Assembly (NCBI RefSeq): GCF_018446385.1
Contig: NC_055989.1
Location: 133,141,004-133,205,003 of the forward strand
Reading direction: 5' to 3'
Source: Zingiber officinale
Lineage: Eukaryota; Streptophyta; Magnoliopsida; Zingiberales; Zingiberaceae
DNA: 64,000 nucleotides
Part shown: one piece after another, positions 20,689 to 30,899 of the stretch
Layout: the number at the start of each line of letters is the position of its first letter
Numbering within the stretch: the first letter of the stretch is position 1
The notes under the pieces: model-generated
Seen by the model: only the letters and a program-made list of their open reading frames with translations
Databases searched by the model: none
Told to the model about the DNA's origin: nothing
Program-made: the position numbers and the translations under genes

Positions 20689-21792
20689 ATGACTCTTCTA
20701 GAAGGACGGAACCCCTGCGAACCACCACCATACGATCATGAAGACTTCAACTACTGGAAGCGATTAATGGAATGCTTCTTAGGAAGCGTAGACATCGATT
20801 ATATGCTAATTTTGAGGAAACCTTCTCAAAACTCGGAACTGAACAAAAAGGTAAGTAACATTATTTGTAATGTTTTACCTAACAATATTTTATGCAGATT
20901 AGAAAAGTACAAGAATGCATATGAGCTGTGGACCCAGTTGATCAAGCTTCACGAGATGCCGATGGAGCTAGAAGATCAAGTTAAAGTCAAATATGGACTC
21001 GAATCAAATCCAACGGAGAAGCCTACTGAATTAGGGGTTGCGCTCAAGGTTAGTAATATTTACCAAAATACCACTGCTAATAGTAGTTTAAATAATCAGC
21101 ATGATGATAAGTATGAAATTGGTCCAAGTATGGTGCATGATAATCTAGATTTAAATTCAAAATCACAAAATAATCTAGACTCTGATCAAGTCAATCAAGA
21201 CTCTGATCAATTTGGCATCAACCTTGACTTGGTCAAACAGAACAATGACCAAATCAATTCAAATAATTTAATTAATTCATAAAATTTGAAATTAGGTGAG
21301 CATTTAGACATAAATAAGTCAAACATTAAAATAAATTTGAATTTAAATACTAAAAATGAGAAAATGGATAAAATCAATAAATACCTTGATAATCAAGATA
21401 AAATCAGTCTAGAGAATGCTATCCAAAACCAAGATAATTTAATTAATAAAAAATTAAACTTTAAAGATAAAAATAATCTAATAAATTTAATTAACAATAT
21501 CAATTTAAAAGGCAAAGAAAATATAAGGATAAAATCAAACACTTTGATAAAATCAAAACGGAATTTAACAAACTTAAAATTAAATGTTAAAGATAACATA
21601 TTAAACAAAAATAAACTAGAAATTTCAAAATTAACAATTAATAAAAAGCTAAAAGATAAACCGTTAAGAAAATATAATTCAAACAGTTTAGTTAATTCAA
21701 ATTTAAAAATAAATAAAAATTTAAACTTTAAAAATAAGCTATTAAAGAAAGATAATTTGACCAATTTAATTAATTCAAAATTAAAAACTTAA
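20689..21792 (+). pseudogene. Gag of family C with Lys/Asn-rich tail, one internal stop
   Basis: The ATG at 20689 begins MTLLEGRNPCEPPPYDHEDF. The copia Gag core continues with the patterns FNYWKRLMECFLG and VLPNNILCRLEKYKNAYELW. From about residue 110 the protein turns into a low-complexity chain of Asn, Asp, Gln and Leu. A TAA at 21280-21282 interrupts it, and the same frame then runs 167 more codons of Lys/Asn/Leu/Ile repeats to 21792. No CCHC zinc knuckle is visible anywhere, unlike the Gag proteins of families A and B. Confidence 0.78.
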
Positions 21793-24748
21793 ATTTAAAT
21801 CACAAATTAAACATTAAAACTTAACTAAAACCAACTCTAATTATACAAAAATCTTAAATTAAAGGAAGATAATTGAGGGGGAGGCTCCAGAATAGCTGGC
21901 ACCTCCAAAACTAACTTACCCGACAGGATAACCCAAATAAACTAACCCGGCAGGGTAATTAGGATTAGTTAAAAAGGGACCCAGTTTAACTTGAATCATG
22001 GTACTGGTGAAGTTTTTGGATGATAGTACGTTAGGGAAGCTTGGGCATCGCATGTCTAGAAAGATATGGCTTCGATCTGGTGCATTTGGCCAAGTGGAAC
22101 TGACCGAAGCTACCCTTAAATGGATCCTAACTAGTTAGACCAAGGTTTAGTACTAAGCTCCGTGGATAGGACTATTCGGAAAACATCGAAAGGTTGGTTA
22201 CTTCTAATGACGTCCAGGTGACTCACCAAGCTTAGAAGTTTATCCGAAGAATGCCTATTTGTTGAGACCAAAGCTAAACCTGAATCTAACACAAGCTAAA
22301 CCAAACTCTATAATTAAATCTAATTCATCTCACAAAATCATAGGATTCCCTAATTGAAAACTTAGATCGGGTGAGATGAATAAGGATTAAATTAATTAAT
22401 TTTTAAATTAAATTTTGAATTTTAAATTAAATTAAATTAATTAAAATTAAATTTCAAATTTCAAATTGAATTTCAAATTCACATTAAATTTCGAATTAAT
22501 TAAAAATTAAATTAAAAACTAAATCATTTTTAAAAAAAACTTCTTTTAAAAATTATTTTAAAAACTCTTTTAAAAATCATTTTAAAAAAAACTTCTTTTA
22601 AAAATTATTTTAAAAACTCTTTTAAAAATCATTTTAAAAACTTTAAAAAATTCTTTTAAAAATTATTTTAAAAACACTTTTAAAAATCATTTTAAAAAAA
22701 AACTTCTTTTAAAAATTATTTTAAAAACTCTTTTAAAAAATTATTTTAAAAACTTTAAAAAATTCTTTTAAAAATTATTTTAAAAACTCTTTTAAAAATC
22801 ATTTAAAAAAAAAACTTCTTTTAAAAATTATTTTAAAAACTCTTTTAAAAATCATTTTAAAAAACTCTAAATTTTTTTTTAAAAATTATTTTAAAAACAC
22901 TTTTAAAAATCATTTTTAAAAAAAAACTTCTTTTAAAAATTATTTTAAAAACTCTTTTAAAAAATTATTTTAAAAAACTTTAAAAAATTCTTTTAACTTA
23001 AAAAAAAATAGTAATAATAATAAATTATTTCTATAGACTATTTTCACTTTAAAAATTATTATTTTGACTTTAAACTCATTTTTAATATTAAACATCATTT
23101 TAACGTTAAAATTATTTTTTAATTTAACTTAACTGAAAATTAGATCTCAAATTAAAACTCATTAAAACTTAATTTAAATATTACTTTTCAACTTAATTTA
23201 ACCTAACTGAAAATTAAAACTTAAATTAAAACTTAAACTTAAAACTTAAACCTAAATTAATCACTGATATTAATCTTAATCTAAAATCAAAACTGAATTG
23301 AACGTATATTAATCATTTTAAAATCTTGTTAGAAATCCCTTAAAAATAATAATAATTATAATTCTTTTAAATTCATTTAAAACTTAGACACCTAACTTAA
23401 AAGCTTAAATTCCGTTAACTTTAACTTTAAACTTAATTATGTAATTAATAAGTAGAACTTAACACTTTATTTGAGAACTAAGCTTGATTTGATTAGAACC
23501 TAGGTTTAACCTTAGTAAAAATATTAAAATTACTCTAACTCATTTTTTTTATCAACCTTTAAAATATTAATAATTAAAGTTTGACTTAAATTGAACATTC
23601 CTTAACCTTATTTAATAACGAGTTTAACTTCAAATTACTACTAACTTTAAACTAAGTTAATCCAACTTAAAAGGAAGTAAATGAAAAGTTAAATTATAAC
23701 TAACACCTTCATCAATTAATACAAAATTTAGATTATATTAAATTATTGAATCAAGCAAAATTTAATCAATAAATTATTAATATTGATTAATTATTGAATT
23801 AATAACAACTTATCTTACTTAACATTACACTAAAGGTTAACTCATTTCAACTGAATCTAACGTTAATTACGTTCAGTCAAATTTAAATGAACAATTTTAT
23901 AATGATAATTATACAATCGCCTAAAACACTTAGGTACGAAAATATGTTACGGTTGTAAAATTTTATATTAAGAGGGAGTAATAAATAAGGAGGATTAATA
24001 AATTAAAGGAGTATCAAATTAAAGATTTTTATATCAAGTGTTATTTTTTTAATCTTCTCTTTAAAATCTCTCTATAAAATTCTACCTCAATTTTTTTTCT
24101 ACTTTGAATATATTTAGCAAATATTTTCAAAATTTTATGTCAGGTTCAGGGGGAGAAATAAAACTAATTCAGTTTTTTCAAATCGAATTTAAACTTAATT
24201 TTGAAAATCAAAGTTTAAAAATCAATTTTCAAAATCAACCTGTTTAAAATTGTGAAAAATTTCTTAAATCAACTCACAATTGTTTGTTTTAAATCACAAA
24301 CTTTTTATCCTTTTTACTTAGTCCTTGAAAACTGAACTTTTCTAGTATTTTAAACCATGGTTTTGAAACTAGTACTTTTCTAGTATTCTAGAAAACTGAA
24401 CTTTTCTAGTGTTTTTCAATCAGTTTTGAAAAATAAATTTTTCAAACTCAGTCTTGGAATTTTTGAAAACTTATTTGAAAAGCATTTCAAAATTGAAACT
24501 TGAAAATTTAAAATTTGATCTTGAAATTTAGAACTCCCCCAGATTATCTTAACATTTTTTTTACTAAAGTCTATGCTTACTTAATCCATGCTTATTTTTG
24601 ATGAATGCCAAAGGGGGAGGGTTAGGTGGTTAAGTTAGCTAAACCAGAATTGAAAATATAAACTAACTTAAAAACCCTTTAAATGCTTGTTTTTTTCTTG
24701 CATATATTCACTAACTTAACCAGTTGTCATTCCATCAAAAGGGGAGAT
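21793..24748 (+). other. Non-coding internal region of family C
   Basis: About 3 kb lacks a credible ORF and is strongly AT-rich. It contains GAGGGGGAGGCTCC (about 21877), GGGGGAGA (about 24151) and AAAGGGGGAGG (about 24610), purine tracts like the true polypurine tract at 24737-24748. These may be relics of earlier LTR borders or secondary plus-strand priming sites. Confidence 0.7.
22510..22995. repeat. AT-rich palindromic tandem repeat inside family C
   Basis: About eight imperfect units of 55-60 bp are built from TTTTAAAAATTATTTTAAAA, AACTCTTTTAAAAATC and ACTTCTTTTAAA. Nearly every sub-unit contains the palindrome TTTTAAAA. The sequence has no coding potential. Confidence 0.88.
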
Positions 24749-25863
24749 TATTGGTGCGGTTAGCACTAACGATTTAACCTGAGTTTTGATGAATGATAAA
24801 TCAAGTTAAGTTAGTTTGTTGTTGTCTAACACTGATCGAGTGTGCAGGAGAAGCCAACAGGTCGACGGGCTGACCGGATGTGCAGGAGAAGCCCGCCTAG
24901 GTCGACGGGTCGATAGCTGACGAGAAGTCCAAACGGTCGACGGGTGACCGGACGCTTGGCGAGAAGTCCACTAGGTCGACGGGCTGACCGGATAGTGGCG
25001 AGAAGTCCAAGCGGTCGACGGGCTGACCGGACGCTGAGGCACGAGGCTGACCGGACGATAGGCAAGAAGTCCAGACGGGTCGAAGGGCTGACCGGACGTC
25101 AGGCAGGTAAGTGAGGTAAGTCACTGGAGGGGAGTGACTGCGAAGACGCGTTCCCGGGAAGGGAACATTAGGCGTCAATCCGGCTTAGATCCATTTCGGA
25201 TGTCTAAGTCGAGATCGTGACTAGATTCCGGTCTCGGAAAGACGGAATCTAAGTCATACTATTTGTGTTAATTCATACTATTATAAAATGTGCTAACAAT
25301 CTATGTTGCAGGATATATATTGCCTCGGACTAACTTTGTTTTGCAGGAAAATGGAGTTTTCTGGAACAAGGTGGTTCGGGCGCCCGGAAGGCAAATTATA
25401 TCCAGCCAAGTCGTTGCCACGTGGAGCATCTCGGTTTGAGCAGTTACGTCACATTCCAGGCGCCCGGAAGGAATCCAGGCGCCCGGAGCAACATATAAAA
25501 GAAGCCCCAGGCAGGAGCTTCAGAATCAATAATCAATCTAAGAACTCATAATCCAAGATCTGCTGCTCTGTGCTCTTGCGACGCCACGAAAAGCTCTCCG
25601 ACTCAGTGCTGGTTTTGTTTTAATTCTATTGTCGGTATTTTCTTTATCTGTCAATTCTTGTACTTAACTCTGTAATATTTGAATTGATAGTGATTGCCCA
25701 ACGAAAGTGGTCAAGGACCACGGGCCTTCGAGTAGGAGTCGTCACAGGCTCCGAACGAAGTAAAAACAATTGTGTTCATTTACTTTTCCGCTGCGTATTT
25801 TTACTCAACTTTTCGAATCGATATTCACCCCCCCCCCCCTCTATCGAATCTAACGGTCCTACA
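24749..25863 (+). repeat. 3' LTR of family C (1115 bp)
   Basis: It is homologous to 19311-20390 and followed by GATTC. Its hairpin array (24853-25102) is more eroded than that of the 5' LTR, yet one unit still pairs as CCACTA/TAGTGG after matching single-base losses on both sides. Confidence 0.92.
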
Positions 25864-27250
25864 GATTCTTTCCGTTCAACTTTACTATCCAGCATACTAC
25901 TCTCTTTCATCATTATCAAAAGAAGACAGAAAGAATGAGTAACAAACTACTAGCAAGTTCAACACTTTCATCCAGAGCCTATCGGGCCGCCCTAGCCAAG
26001 CACAAAGCACTAACCCAAGCGTTAAGCTCACAAGCTTCATCTTTGGATTCCACAGGAGAACAAAATATAGATAACATGATTGACTCCTAAAAATTCGACC
26101 CACTCTATAGTAACTCCACTCAAATAACAGTCCCTCCTATCCTAAGCCATCCTCCTTATCTGCCACCCATCTTCCTTTCCTAAAAGTAAAAGCAGGACCT
26201 ACTCTTTTTCCTACCACCAGTCCTCCTTTACCTCCTCCTTTTCTGCCACCTATCTTCCATTCTGAAACGAAGGCCCTTCATTACCTCCTCACCTGTCTAC
26301 CATTCTAGCAGACCCTCTCTTTTCAAGACGCTTTCCTTCTCTTGCAAGAAAACTTTTCTTCTCTCTGAATTACCTCTAAGGTCTTCTTCAGTCCTTTTTC
26401 AAGTAGCATGATGGTGAACAGTAACTGTAATTGATGAGTAGGCTAAGGTAAGACCTATACTGGCTTAGAAAGGACAGCAAAGAGACAACCATATTCCTAC
26501 ATAGCTGGGGCATTAGCCTTCTTGTAGATATTTTACAGGTGAGGTTCACTAGAAGCCATTAGAAAGAAGTAAGGAAGCAACCAGACCTAGACCTAGTATC
26601 TGTTAAAAAAAAGTTTAGTATAATAGCCTCAAGATCCTTTGAAGACCCAATATTGAATGAACAAAATACAATTCACAAATACGCATTACGAAGAAATTTT
26701 TAGATTTTCTCAACAATTTGTTAAAAATAAAGACATTGGCTATAGTAATTCTGCCTTAGTAAGCCAAGAAGATCAAATTCTGATATAACAAAATAACATC
26801 ATATTAGATCTATTGACGTTTTACATTATAGACTTATTGTATTAGAAACTCAACTCCTCACTCTTGAAAATCATATCTATAAAAATAACCAAACAAAAAT
26901 CTAAAAGAAACTCTAAAAAATTTAAACAAAAATCTAGGTAAACTAGGAAAAATCATTATTAGACAACCACTAATTATCTATAAATTTTTAAAGATCCAAG
27001 ATATCCCTGATGGTCTTACAAATAAAAACACAAACTAATTTTTTTTTAAATTATCACACACTTTTAAGACAATTCAACAGAAACGATGCTTAAAGGTCTA
27101 CCTCTAATATATATATATATTAAAAAGTGAACCTATTATATAAAATTAAATAAAAATAATATTAAAATATTAAAAAATTATGCGCCCCAATTAAATTGGG
27201 CTGATTATACATTACTTAAACAAGAATACAAAGGCCTTTTACGATATATA
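25864..27250 (+). pseudogene. Pararetrovirus sequence downstream of family C (degraded)
   Basis: The reading interrupted at 19310 continues from 25864 through MSNKLLASSTLSSRAYRAAL (ATG at 25935) to a TAA at 26088-26090, with further Pro/Leu-rich coding-like sequence in the same frame. A second coding-like stretch at about 26650-27250 has patterns such as SQEDQILI and a heptad-like Leu/Asn/Lys stretch, reminiscent of the small virion-associated or ORF1-type proteins of badnavirus relatives. That comparison is weak. The right viral border is not sharp; recognisable viral-type AT-rich sequence ends near 27250. Confidence 0.5.
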
Positions 27251-27671
27251 AAACAAACCCTTCCATGCCCAGGCGGATCCTCATGCAGACGAGAGGTCCC
27301 ATCTTTCTTGCCGCCCGCTTCTCGACTTCTCGGCCGCCACGTCATCGAACTCCTCGATAGATGCATGCAGAAACGAGAACGTGGCGCAGAAACATCGAGA
27401 CCTCGTTACCGCCTTAAGCGGTGAGAAAGATTCCTTATCGAACGGTATCCGTTGGACCAAGAAAACAGTTTCTCTTTTATGACCATTTTAGTTTTTCAAG
27501 CATTGTTCTTTTTATTTTTTGTGGAAGAGACATATCCTTGTATAGTTTGCTTATTCAAGGAAGATCAAATGTGCCCTGTCATTTGGTATTAAGTTTTCCC
27601 CTCTGTTGAAAGGCAAATGATCTAATAGGGCACTGGTTATGATGATCAATATCCCTGCGTCTTTTTACAGA

Positions 27672-28714
27672 TCATTATTGCTGAGATTAATCAGAGAATT
27701 GGAGCTGCTGGTAACGTTAATCAAGCGTGCAAAGCAGTTGTTGTCGAATACGGACAGCTAATTCTCGACCTGTTGTTGGCACAGGTTTGCAGAAATTATA
27801 TGATTATTTAAAAAAAACAAACTTGTAATTACTTTATAGTATTACAAATAACTCTGGCTTATTTTACAGGCACAACCTGGCAAAATTTGTGCTCAGATTG
27901 GTCTGTGTAGCTTCGATGGAACCCATGGCATTAGGTCTGTGTATAAATGTTTGAAGAAATTGAATTGCTTAGGTTCTTCTAAAAAAGCTTATACTTTCCT
28001 TATGTGCAGTATTGGCATCGAAAATGTTGTGTATAGTAATATATAGAGATTCATAGAATAGACTTCAGGGTGATGCAATGTGCACTGCCTGTGAGATGGC
28101 AGTTGTCTGGATGCAGAATCAACTGCAACTGGAGGAGACACAAGAACGCATATTAAACTACATCAATGAGGTCAGTCCCCTTTGAATCATATGACATCAT
28201 CGATAAGAATTCTTGTATTCGTTTATTCATGTATTGAGTTGAAATTTTAGCTGTGTGAGAGGCTGCCTAGTCCTATGGGAGAATCAGCTGTAGATTGCGG
28301 AGCCCTTGCATCCATGCCAAGTATCGGGTTTACTATCGGGGATAGAGTATTTGAGCTCGAACCAGACCAGGTACTATCCTTCGTAAAGTTGCATATAATT
28401 TGTCTTTGTTTTATCTGGTTAACACCAATGATCTCAATCTGCTTATGACCTTTCAGTACGTTCTCAAGATTGGGGAAGGAACAGCAGCACAATGCATAAG
28501 TGGCTTTACTGCCTTCGACATTCCACCACCTCGAGGCCCTCTTTGGTGTCTATTCTCGTCTCCCCATATTTTCTTTTTGGGGGTTTGTTTAAAATCTTTG
28601 TAACTAATGAATGAAAGTGGTGCAGGATATTGGGGGATGTGTTCATGGGAGTGTACGGTGTACCACACGGTGTTTGATTTCGGCAATCTCCAAGTCGGGT
28701 TTGCTGAAGCAGCA
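27672..28714 (+). pseudogene. 3' half of phytepsin-type aspartic protease gene, truncated and frameshifted
   Basis: Exon-like blocks with consensus borders lie at about 27672-27785, 27871-27935, 28066-28171, 28252-28370, 28458-28540 and 28626-28714. They encode a saposin-like plant-specific insert ([64 protein letters not shown]), then the C-terminal lobe ([41 protein letters not shown]). Vacuolar phytepsins have exactly this order. The N-terminal catalytic lobe with the first DTG is absent upstream, where viral DNA begins near 27250. In the last exon GGTGTAC is duplicated after GTGTAC, and this 7-bp insertion shifts the frame. It is therefore a gene remnant. Confidence 0.85.
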
Positions 28715-29450
28715 TAGTTCAGAGCTTGGGGCCTTGGGTTGTCTCATGTCTGGGAGTGAAATACACGAGGGCAAACTGCCTGTGTGCGTAAACTGGACCT
28801 CTGCTGTGTTTTTTCGTTTCTCTACTACTGCTGTGTTTAAATTTGCATTTTGGAGGTTGATTTGATAGATTAGGCTAATTATTTCTTAGCAGAGTAGACA
28901 TGAAGATCAGGTCAATTACTTCTTAGAAGAGCAGACATGAGCTAACCGGGAATAGTGTGTATATGATAGTGGATTCGATTTGACCCAGCTGGAAAAGGCT
29001 TATTCCTGACATGTCATGCGACAGCTCTTCCCCTAGGCCCCAGATCACCGAGGTTTGGCGACAGGTGATGTCCAGAGATCTTAGGTTGTCATTCAATTAA
29101 TGATAAATGATTGGCAATCAGCAATTATCAATTGACAAGTACTTCGATTATGTTTCATGACGCGAAGGCAACCGCTCTGTTTTTTTTTAAAAAAAATAAT
29201 TAGAGGAAACATATTTGAATCAGTTTTCATTTACGGCTCTAATTCAATTCCAAATCGTTCTCTTAAATCATTAAAAATCTATAATTTAAATCTAACGCTT
29301 AAACAACGTTCCGCTTACGACGGTTGCCCAGTATTTTTTTTTCCAGGGCGGCGGTAAGTGTATGGGATAACGACGATAGCAGTGGTCCTATGGCCAAAAT
29401 TCTAGTATAACAAAGTCTAACCTTTGTAGCAGCTGAATCAATCCAATCGG
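28715..29450. other. Intergenic region upstream of UGT
   Basis: There is a short A/T-rich spacer with a repeated pair of similar sentences around 28870-28940 (GCAGAGTAGACATGA / GAAGAGCAGACATGA) and poly-T/poly-A tracts. It probably includes the UGT promoter. No TATA box is convincing; AGTATAACAA at 29402 is the closest. Confidence 0.4.
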
Positions 29451-30899
29451 ATGGCGGATCACCAAGTCCACAGCATTTTCTTCTTCCCTCTCCCTGCCGC
29501 CGGCCATGTCATCCCCATGGTCGACGCTGCCTCCGTCTTCGCGTCCCGCGGCGCCACCGCAACCATCCTCTCACCTGACCCCGCCCCGCGGCTCCTCGCC
29601 GACCGCCTCCGAAAAGCCCGCCACTCCGGTCACCAAATCGACCTTCTCCTCCTTCGTCAAGCCGCTGATGGAGACGTCTCTGGTCGCCGCCAGCCCCCGT
29701 TCCTCGCCTCCCCTGCATACTCCTTTGACCTCTTCCGCGACCTCGAGAAGCGGTTCGCAGAGCCGTTGGAGATCGCGCTCCTGCGGCACCGACCGAGCTG
29801 CCTAGTGTCCGACATGTACCTCCCCTGGACCGCCGACTCCGCGCGGCGGCTCGCGGTGCCACGCCTCGTGTTCCAGTCGATGGGTTTCTTCCCTCACTGC
29901 GTCATCGACGCCGTGGAGCGCCACGCGGCGGAGCAACGCGAGTTGGGAACGTGGATCGGAGAACGCGTGGCGGTGCCCGGCCTGCCACATCGAATTGAGA
30001 TGAAGCGGTCGCAGCTCCACGATTCGGCGGGGTTGCGCACCGAGTTCAGCGAGTTCTTTGACCGGGTGGCCGAGTCCGGGAGGGCGAGTCACGGCGAAGT
30101 GGTGAACAGCTTCTACGAGTTGGAAGCGGAGTACGCGGAGCATTACCGGAGAGTGATGGGGAGGCGGGCGTGGCACATCGGACCAGTCTCGCTTGTACAC
30201 GACACCGCTGGCATCGCCGGAGCTAAAGAAGCGGCAGCGATTCTAACGTGGTTGGACTCGAAGCCTACTGAAACGGTTGTGTATGTGTGCTTCGGGAGCA
30301 TGGGGCGAATGAGCGAGGCACAGATGGGGGAAATTACGGCGGGACTATCGGCCGCAGGCCACCCGTACATCTGGGTTACTGGCGGCGAGGGAGAACAGAG
30401 GAGCATCGTTGAGGAACAGAGGAGCGTCGTTGAGGAACAGAGGAGCGGCCTCGGGCTGGTGGTGCGCGGGTGGGCGCCTCAGGCGGCGATCCTTGGCCAT
30501 CGCGCGGTAGGGGGCTTCGTGACGCACTGCGGATGGAACTCGGTGATGGAGGCGGTGAGCGCCGGCGTGCCGATGGCCACGTGGCCGCTTTTCGCGGAGC
30601 AATTCTACAACGAGGCGCTGGTGGTGGATGTACTGCGCGTCGGTGTGCGCGTAGGCGCGGAGGTGTGGGGGATGGCGGAAGAGGAGAAGCCGGTGGTAGC
30701 GAGAGCAAATATCGCCGCGGCGGTGGCGCAGTTGATGGAGGAGGAGAGGGGTAGCGAGGAGAGGAAGAGGAGGGCGGCGGAGATGGGGCGGAAGGCGAGG
30801 GAAGCCGTGGCCGTCGGCGGTTCATCCTACAGCGAAGTCGACCAGTTGATGTCCGAACTGTCGCGTCCCCAATTGGAGCGAAGTCAACAAAACCTTTGA
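29451..30899 (+). CDS. UDP-glycosyltransferase (family 1, UGT73-like), single exon, 482 aa
   Basis: It transfers a sugar, usually glucose from UDP-glucose, to a hydroxyl or carboxyl of a small molecule such as a phenolic, terpenoid or hormone, in the cytosol. The N-terminus has LPAAGHVIPMVD with the catalytic His near residue 19. The C-terminal PSPG box spans residues 341-384, starting WAPQAAILGH and ending FAEQ, with HCGWNS inside. Length is normal for the family. The PSPG ending WPLFAEQFYNE and the start FFFPLPAAGHVIP fit UGT73 best; the acceptor cannot be read from sequence. The final Gln of the PSPG box favours UDP-glucose. Before the box, residues 315-333 carry a 7-residue tandem repeat (EEQRSIV/EEQRSVV/EEQRSGL) in a normally variable loop. 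Coding GC is high. No introns or frameshifts are seen. Confidence 0.93.
   Translation: MADHQVHSIFFFPLPAAGHVIPMVDAASVFASRGATATILSPDPAPRLLADRLRKARHSGHQIDLLLLRQAADGDVSGRRQPPFLASPAYSFDLFRDLEKRFAEPLEIALLRHRPSCLVSDMYLPWTADSARRLAVPRLVFQSMGFFPHCVIDAVERHAAEQRELGTWIGERVAVPGLPHRIEMKRSQLHDSAGLRTEFSEFFDRVAESGRASHGEVVNSFYELEAEYAEHYRRVMGRRAWHIGPVSLVHDTAGIAGAKEAAAILTWLDSKPTETVVYVCFGSMGRMSEAQMGEITAGLSAAGHPYIWVTGGEGEQRSIVEEQRSVVEEQRSGLGLVVRGWAPQAAILGHRAVGGFVTHCGWNSVMEAVSAGVPMATWPLFAEQFYNEALVVDVLRVGVRVGAEVWGMAEEEKPVVARANIAAAVAQLMEEERGSEERKRRAAEMGRKAREAVAVGGSSYSEVDQLMSELSRPQLERSQQNL
30393..30450 (+). repeat. 21-bp in-frame tandem repeat in UGT
   Basis: GAACAGAGGAGC-type units of 21 bp occur 2.7 times. They add whole codons, so the protein frame is kept. 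Confidence 0.9.

Larger units (their letters stand above)
19311..25863 (+). mobile_element. Gag-only LTR element, family C, TSD GATTC
   Basis: The LTRs are 19311-20390 and 24749-25863, flanked by GATTC at 19306-19310 and 25864-25868. The internal region has a PBS, one gag frame with one stop (20689-21792), about 3 kb of AT-rich non-coding DNA, and a polypurine tract (AAAAGGGGAGAT) before 24749. The 3' LTR starts TATTGG instead of TGTTGG. No pol domain is present. The two LTRs differ by many indels, so the copy is not recent. It is inserted into viral sequence. Confidence 0.93.

Noticed and set aside
22510-22995. Replication origin or centromere-like satellite
   Set aside because: It is a short imperfect array confined to the internal region of one retroelement.
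29506-30825. Antisense and shifted frames up to 149 codons over the UGT
   Set aside because: They are shadows of a GC-rich single-exon gene, made of low-complexity Arg/Pro/Ala.
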